A stretch of 9,760 nucleotides of DNA, from contig DMEZ01000062.1 of the NCBI GenBank assembly GCA_003450735.1, forward strand, positions 15,414 through 25,173, in the 5' to 3' direction. The stretch's first letter is position 1, and each line of letters begins with the position of its first letter. The stretch comes from Elusimicrobiota bacterium. GTDB taxonomy: Bacteria > Elusimicrobiota > Elusimicrobia > UBA1565. The notes beneath the pieces are model-generated. The model was not told the DNA's origin. It saw only the letters and a list, made by a program, of their open reading frames with translations, and made no database searches. This document shows, piece by piece, positions 6,282-9,760 of the stretch. The position numbers and the translations under genes are program-made.

Positions 6282-8045
6282 ATGAGCGCGGGGCTGACGC
6301 GCGCCGCGCTGGCCTTCGCCCTGGCGGGCCTTCCGCTGGCCTTCTCGGCCCGCCAAGCCGCCGTCTACGCGCTCCCCAAGCTGCTCGTGCTCGCCGCCGC
6401 GGCCGCCCTCGCCTGGGCGGGGCTGGCTCTCGCGCGCCGGGGCCCGCGGCGCACGCCGATGGACCTCCCCCTCGCGGCGCTGGCCCTCTGGACCGCGGTC
6501 GCGACCGCGCTCTCCCTGGACCCCTGGATGAGCCTGTTGGGGCACTACCGGGCCTACTTCTACGGCGATCTGTCCTTCCTGCTCTACGCCGCCCTCTTCT
6601 ACGCGGCCGCGTCCGCGGACGAGGGAGACTCTCCCCAGACGCTCCTCTCCGTCGGCGCCGGCGCCGCGGCCCTCTGCGGCGCGTACGCGGTCCTGCAGAC
6701 TTTCGGAATCGAGCTGGCCGTCGGCATCCGCGAGCTCGAGCCGGGGAAGCGGGCCTTCTCGACCCTCGGCAGTCCGGTGTACCTGGGCTCCTACCTCCAG
6801 CTCTTCGTTCCCGTCGCACTGGCGCTGGCGCTCGATGGGAAGGGGGCCGCCCGGCCTCTGGGCGGCTTCTGTCTGCTGGGGCTCGCGGCGGGGCTCTTCC
6901 TCTCGATCTCGAGAGGGGCCTGGCTCTCCGCCGTCGCGGGGGCCGCCGCGTACCTGCTATGGACTCGGCGCCTGCCGGCGCCCCGCACGAAGAAGGCCTG
7001 GGCCGTCCTGGGGCTCTCCTGCCTGCTGGCCGCCGGCGGCGCGGCGGCTCTCGCCTCCAGGCTCAGGCCGACCGGGGTCTCCGATTCCGCGCGCCTCCAG
7101 CTGTGGGCGGACGCCGCGCGCATCGCGGCGGCGCATCCCTGGGCGGGGAGCGGGCCGGACACCTTCGAGGCCGCCCTGCGCCGCTACCGGTCGCTCGGGA
7201 TGCTGCGCGCTCTGGGCCAGCAGAGAGGGCAAGCGGATGCGCACAACGACCTGCTCCAGGCCGCCGCGACCCTGGGCTGGCCGGGGCTCGCGGCGTATCT
7301 CGGGGTCCTGTGGGGCCTCTGGCTCGCCGTACGGCGAGCGGCTCCCGGCGCCGGACGCCCCTGGGCGGCGGCGGCCGCGTCCGCTCTCGTCGGGCTCTTC
7401 GTCCAGGCGAAGCTCAATCCGACCCCGCTCGCGGTCCTGGGCGCCGCCGCGGTCCTGGCCGGCCTGCTCTGCTCGATGGGCGACGGCCAGAAGGCTCCCG
7501 CGCGCGCTCCCGCCTCCGCGGCGGCGGCGGCGCTGATCTGCGTTCTCCTCCTTGCGGGGGCATTCCGCCTCGTGCGCGCCGACTACCGGCAGAAGCGGGC
7601 TTTCGCGATGGCCTGGGCCGGCCGATGGGACGAGGCGGCGGCGGATTTCAAGAGAGCCCAGGCCCTGAATCCCTTCTGCCTGCATTACCGGTTCGCTTAT
7701 GCCCGACAGCTCCTCTCGGAATCGAGCCGGGAGGCCGATCCCGCCCGGCGGGCGAGCCTGCTCGACGAGGCGGTCTCGGCCGGACGGGAGGCCCTCCGCC
7801 GGCATCCGAACCAGTTCGACGCGCGGCAGATGCTGGGCGCCGCGCTGCTCGCGAGCGGGCTGTCCGGACAGACCGAGGCCCTGACCGAAGCCGAGGCCGC
7901 GCTGGCCTCGGCCCAGGAGCTCGACCCCTTCTTCCTCCCTCTGCTGGAGAACCGCCTGGCGGCCGCCCGGGCGCGCAAAGACGCCGAAGCGCTCCGGGAA
8001 CTGGAGGCCCGGCGGGCCTGGGTGCGGCAGAACTCCGGCGGCTGA
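6282..8045 (+). CDS. O-antigen ligase / Wzy_C family membrane protein with C-terminal TPR-like region
   Basis: The 587-residue protein is a polytopic membrane protein with many Ala/Leu-rich helices over residues 1-430. It carries the Wzy_C (PF04932) landmarks: SRGAWLSAV (210-218), the periplasmic loop with DSARLQLWADAARIAAAHPW (268-287), then GSGPDTFEAA (289-298) and HNDLLQAAATLGWPGL (321-336). In this family the loop binds the polyprenyl-PP glycan, and the Arg and His residues are the usual catalytic candidates, here R211 or R271 and H321. The family includes WaaL ligases, Wzy polymerases and PglL-type protein O-oligosaccharyltransferases, and the sequence does not decide among them. Residues 433-587, following a hydrophobic helix (about 412-430), are soluble and helix-rich with TPR-like pairs (AWAGRWDEAAADFKRAQALN at 444-463). 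It starts 6 nt after the FecR gene, with no clear Shine-Dalgarno. Together with the DUF2723 gene it suggests a surface glycan pathway. Confidence 0.8.
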   Translation: MSAGLTRAALAFALAGLPLAFSARQAAVYALPKLLVLAAAAALAWAGLALARRGPRRTPMDLPLAALALWTAVATALSLDPWMSLLGHYRAYFYGDLSFLLYAALFYAAASADEGDSPQTLLSVGAGAAALCGAYAVLQTFGIELAVGIRELEPGKRAFSTLGSPVYLGSYLQLFVPVALALALDGKGAARPLGGFCLLGLAAGLFLSISRGAWLSAVAGAAAYLLWTRRLPAPRTKKAWAVLGLSCLLAAGGAAALASRLRPTGVSDSARLQLWADAARIAAAHPWAGSGPDTFEAALRRYRSLGMLRALGQQRGQADAHNDLLQAAATLGWPGLAAYLGVLWGLWLAVRRAAPGAGRPWAAAAASALVGLFVQAKLNPTPLAVLGAAAVLAGLLCSMGDGQKAPARAPASAAAAALICVLLLAGAFRLVRADYRQKRAFAMAWAGRWDEAAADFKRAQALNPFCLHYRFAYARQLLSESSREADPARRASLLDEAVSAGREALRRHPNQFDARQMLGAALLASGLSGQTEALTEAEAALASAQELDPFFLPLLENRLAAARARKDAEALRELEARRAWVRQNSGG

Positions 8046-8056
8046 GTCGGCCTGAT

Positions 8057-8087
8057 TTGATATAATCCTTCAGCGCCGATTTCGGCG
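8057..8087 (+). promoter_or_regulatory. Extended -10 promoter with adjacent inverted repeat upstream of the response regulator
   Basis: TGATATAAT (8058-8066) is a perfect extended -10 element (TG-n-TATAAT). No TTGACA-like hexamer lies 16-18 bp upstream, as expected for extended -10 promoters. Transcription would start about 7 bases after the hexamer, near 8073. CGCCGATTTCGGCG (8074-8087) follows: arms CGCCGA and TCGGCG around TT. It could be an operator at the start site or a short hairpin in the leader. The next gene starts at 8094, giving a leader of only about 20 nt. The ligase gene ends only 48 nt before this gene, so this is an internal promoter and the upstream operon may also read through. 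Confidence 0.7.
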
Positions 8088-8093
8088 ACGGGA

Positions 8094-8795
8094 ATGACCA
8101 TCCTCCTCGTCGGTGACGACCTTTCGTTCTGCCAGCACCTGCGCGAGCTGTTGGAAAGCCAGAGCCACCAGGTGGTCGTCTCCGACCCCCCCAAGGCGGT
8201 CCAGGCCGCCGTCGAGAGGCGGGCCAGCCTCGCGGTCCTCAGCGGCGCCGCGGCGCTCGCTCTCGTGAAGACCCTGCGCTCACAGCCGGAGACCCGGCAG
8301 CTGCCCATCCTGCAGATCAATCCCCGCGGCTCGGCGACCGAGGTGGTCGAAGCCCTCGACGCCGGAGCGGACGACTATCTCGTCAAGCCCTTCAACGGCA
8401 TGATCTTCCTCGCGCGCGTGCGGACCTTGCTGCGCCGGCAGATCTGGGCCGGGATGCTGAAGGAGGAGCCGGCCGCCGTCCTGAGGTCCAGCGGCATCGT
8501 GCTCAGGCACGTCGAACGCACCCTGAGCGTGGCCGGCCAGGAGATCCTCCTGACCCGGCTCGAGTTCGATCTTCTGTCGTTCTTCATGCGCAACAAGGAC
8601 AAGGCCCTCAAGCGGACCGAGATCCTGGAAGCCGTCTGGAAGTACCCCGAGGGCGTCGAAACCCGCACCCTCGACAAACATGTGGAGACCCTGCGGCGCA
8701 AGCTGGGTTCCTGCGGCCAGAGCATCCGGACGGTGCACGGCGTCGGCTACCGTTTCACGGAAGAGCAGGCCGCCTCACCGACAAGTAGAACATAG
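8094..8795 (+). CDS. OmpR/PhoB-family response regulator with degenerate receiver
   Basis: The 233-residue protein has a receiver domain (about 1-115) and a winged-helix DNA-binding domain (about 130-223). The receiver keeps the acidic pair D8-D9 and the Lys in GADDYLVKPF (K98). At the end of strand beta-3, where the phospho-accepting Asp should be, the sequence is SLAVLSGAAALALVKTLR, so Ser50 occupies that place. The segment to the following LR is about five residues shorter than in PhoB, and the usual Thr/Ser of beta-4 is probably Asn76 (ILQINPRG). The output domain is intact, with TRLEFDLLSFFMRNKDKA (154-171), the helix VETRTLDKHVETLRRKLG (188-205) and the wing RTVHGVGYRF (212-221). Phosphorylation is therefore unlikely to control it in the standard way. 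No histidine kinase lies in the window. The start at 8094 follows a weak GGGA. It may bind the AGTATC repeats downstream, which is only an inference from proximity. Confidence 0.9.
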   Translation: MTILLVGDDLSFCQHLRELLESQSHQVVVSDPPKAVQAAVERRASLAVLSGAAALALVKTLRSQPETRQLPILQINPRGSATEVVEALDAGADDYLVKPFNGMIFLARVRTLLRRQIWAGMLKEEPAAVLRSSGIVLRHVERTLSVAGQEILLTRLEFDLLSFFMRNKDKALKRTEILEAVWKYPEGVETRTLDKHVETLRRKLGSCGQSIRTVHGVGYRFTEEQAASPTSRT

Positions 8796-8835
8796 CACTG
8801 GATGGTACTTGATGACGATAAAGCACGTTAGCCTT

Positions 8836-8864
8836 AGTATCGTTATTCAGTATCATCGAGTATC
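8836..8864 (+). repeat. Three AGTATC direct repeats
   Basis: AGTATC occurs at 8836-8841, 8849-8854 and 8859-8864, with start-to-start spacing of 13 and 10 bp. OmpR-family regulators bind direct repeats spaced about one helical turn apart, so these are candidate sites for the regulator encoded immediately upstream. The repeat is short and could be chance in an AT-richer tract. Confidence 0.4.
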
Positions 8865-8902
8865 TATCAGTTGTTTGTTCTGTTGACAACTCCACCCCCA
8901 GC

Positions 8903-8960
8903 GGCAGTCTCCCTGCGAATTCATTGCGAAGTTAAATTCGCAATAACTGCCTGAGTTTTT
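8903..8960 (+). terminator. Nested inverted repeats with T-run, possible terminator or attenuator
   Basis: GGCAGT (8903-8908) pairs with ACTGCC (8946-8951) as an outer 6 bp stem. Inside it ATTGCGAA (8923-8930) pairs perfectly with TTCGCAAT (8937-8944) around a six-base loop. TGCGAATT (8914-8921) can instead pair perfectly with AATTCGCA (8935-8942), so the two inner hairpins compete for the same 3' arm. TGAG and then TTTTT (8956-8960) follow the outer stem. As a terminator it would end response-regulator transcription, but the T-run is four bases away from the stem and the stem is not GC-rich. It could also be a regulated leader or a protein-binding site. Confidence 0.4.
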
Positions 8961-8997
8961 CGGGCCCCGCCCCCCCTCGGAGGCTACACTCTCAGTA

Positions 8998-9020
8998 CGC
9001 GCGCGCGCGGTGCGCGCGCG
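8998..9020 (+). repeat. CG-alternating inverted repeat upstream of start
   Basis: Bases 8998-9009 are six CG dinucleotides, then GT, then GCGCGCGCG at 9012-9020. The two CG tracts are mutually complementary, so the RNA could fold into a strong hairpin ending 7 nt before the ATG at 9028. The DNA is a candidate Z-DNA-prone tract. Confidence 0.55.
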
Positions 9021-9027
9021 GACGAGA

Positions 9028-9735
9028 ATGGACTTCAAACCGTACAGCGCGCGCGCCGAGAAACACGCCCGAACGTTCTTCAGGGCGTTGACGCTTCTTC
9101 TCCTCCTCGCCTTCTCCCCTGCCTCCTCGTACGCCGATCCGGTTCCCGCCAATGACTCCGATACGCTGACCATCGCCCTCGCCCCGGTCGTGGACATGGG
9201 CGTGGACGTGGACACGGCCACGGCCCGGTTCAGCGTATCCGACGCGCCGGGCTCGCTGGCGACTTCGATCCAGATGGGCGCCACGGCGTACCTCGTCAGC
9301 CCGGCCACGGTCACGGTCCTCGGCAACTTCAACAACCAGGAGATCCAACTCTCGGCCGCTTCTCTTGATTCCTGGTCGCTGGACACGGACGAGTCCGCCG
9401 AAACCGACCAGGTCCAGCTCTACGCCCTCTTCGCCGTGGACAAGGCCTCCCGCCCGGTGGAGGCGGAGTTCGGACAGGGCGGCGACGGCCGCCATCTCGT
9501 CAAGACCTCCGCCGCGCCGGCCGGCGAGCCTTCGGGCAGCGAGAACAACGACCTGTCGGACAACCGCTTCGAGATCGCCGACGGCGGGATGACAAGCGGG
9601 ACGAACATGGACAACCTGGCGGTGGGCTCGAAGAAGCAGCTGTGGCTGCGGGTGGACGCCCCGCCGCTCACGAACTCGGACGAGATTCAGAGGATCGTGG
9701 TGACTTTGACGGCCGTGAACGGACGCACAAACTAG
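9028..9735 (+). CDS. Exported beta-rich protein of unknown function
   Basis: I do not recognise a named family. The ATG at 9028 gives 235 residues with a signal peptide: Arg/Lys in the n-region (K4, R9, K12, R16, R19), a hydrophobic LTLLLLLAF core (21-29) and a likely cleavage after A36 (SSYA|DP). An in-frame GTG at 9010 would add six Arg-rich residues, but it lies inside the CG repeat with no ribosome site. Purine-rich GACGAGA sits directly before the ATG. The mature part is Ala/Thr/Val/Asp-rich and looks beta-stranded: LTIALAPVVDMGVDVDTATA (47-66), TVTVLGNFNNQEIQL (94-108). It ends KKQLWLRVDAPP (202-213) then QRIVVTLTAVNG (221-232). The ending resembles that of small exported surface or pilus-like proteins with an Ig-like fold, which is an impression only. 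It has no cysteines, lipobox or transmembrane anchor. A second gene follows 16 nt later, so this is the first gene of an operon. Confidence 0.75.
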   Translation: MDFKPYSARAEKHARTFFRALTLLLLLAFSPASSYADPVPANDSDTLTIALAPVVDMGVDVDTATARFSVSDAPGSLATSIQMGATAYLVSPATVTVLGNFNNQEIQLSAASLDSWSLDTDESAETDQVQLYALFAVDKASRPVEAEFGQGGDGRHLVKTSAAPAGEPSGSENNDLSDNRFEIADGGMTSGTNMDNLAVGSKKQLWLRVDAPPLTNSDEIQRIVVTLTAVNGRTN

Positions 9736-9739
9736 GAGC

Positions 9740-9746
9740 AAGGAGG
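9740..9746 (+). promoter_or_regulatory. Strong Shine-Dalgarno before the next gene
   Basis: AAGGAGG with a five-base spacer precedes the ATG at 9752. It is the best ribosome binding site in the window and indicates a well-translated downstream gene. Confidence 0.8.
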
Positions 9747-9751
9747 CGGTC

Positions 9752-9760
9752 ATGAAGACG
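9752..9760 (+). CDS. Start of a downstream gene (first three codons, M-K-T)
   Basis: ATG AAG ACG follows a consensus Shine-Dalgarno and lies 16 nt after the exported protein's stop. M-K-T is a common start for signal peptides, so it may be a second exported protein, but three codons cannot show this. The gene runs off the window. Confidence 0.7.

Larger units (their letters stand above)
8796..9027 (+). other. Structured AT-rich intergenic region between response regulator and exported protein
   Basis: This 232 bp gap has no convincing gene. From about 8796 to 8890 it is only about 40% GC by hand count, against about 70% in the genes around it. It holds three AGTATC repeats, an inverted-repeat cluster with a T-run, a C-rich stretch (8961-8980) and a CG-alternating inverted repeat at 8998-9020. 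A possible -10, TACACT (8985-8990), matches 4 of 6 consensus positions but has no matching -35 hexamer. The promoter of the downstream gene is therefore not fixed, although it probably lies here. Confidence 0.6.

Noticed and set aside
8802..8831. Nine-codon open frame MVLDDDKAR in the leader
   Set aside because: Weak ribosome site and no codon bias typical of attenuation leaders. Kept in mind because competing hairpins follow, but unsupported.
8883..8888. Perfect TTGACA -35 hexamer
   Set aside because: No acceptable -10 lies 15-19 bp downstream; the bases there read CAGTCTCC or similar.
8853..9386. 177-codon minus-strand frame over the intergenic region and the exported protein
   Set aside because: It overlaps a better-supported signal-peptide gene, and no ribosome site or domain is visible.

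Overview
The window is a GC-rich (roughly 70% by eye), fully plus-strand stretch of bacterial chromosome with tightly packed genes. It looks like a Gram-negative, deep-branching lineage. High-GC Elusimicrobiota is my best guess, based on the mix of DUF2723-TPR, Wzy_C-TPR, secreted FecR-domain and small beta-rich exported proteins. That placement is an inference with no marker gene behind it. I see no mobile element, CRISPR array, tRNA or rRNA.

Region 1 (1-3234) is a housekeeping operon: the 3' end of guanylate kinase (gmk), an RNA polymerase omega-like subunit (rpoZ), a family 4 iron-sulfur uracil-DNA glycosylase, and the replication-restart helicase PriA. Junctions are overlaps or very short gaps (40 nt overlap, 15 nt gap, then a TGATG 1 nt overlap). 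Region 2 (3234-8045) continues in the same direction with an envelope module. It holds a DUF2723 membrane glycosyltransferase with C-terminal TPRs, a secreted FecR-domain protein with a very basic tail, and a Wzy_C/O-antigen-ligase-type membrane protein with a C-terminal TPR-like region. A polyprenyl-linked sugar donor feeding transfer of glycan to a lipid or protein acceptor is a plausible joint role.

Region 3 (8046-8795) begins with a clear extended -10 promoter (TGATATAAT) and a 14 bp inverted repeat at the expected transcription start. They lead into an orphan OmpR-family response regulator whose receiver lacks the phospho-accepting Asp. Region 4 (8796-9027) is a 232 bp AT-richer intergenic region. 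It has three AGTATC repeats, two mutually exclusive 8 bp hairpins within a further inverted repeat, a T-run, and a CG-alternating inverted repeat just before the next start. Region 5 (9028-9760) encodes an exported beta-rich protein of unknown function and the first three codons of another gene behind a strong Shine-Dalgarno sequence.

The most interesting part is the pairing of a phosphorylation-independent-looking regulator with the structured, repeat-bearing leader of an exported-protein operon, next to a candidate glycosylation module.
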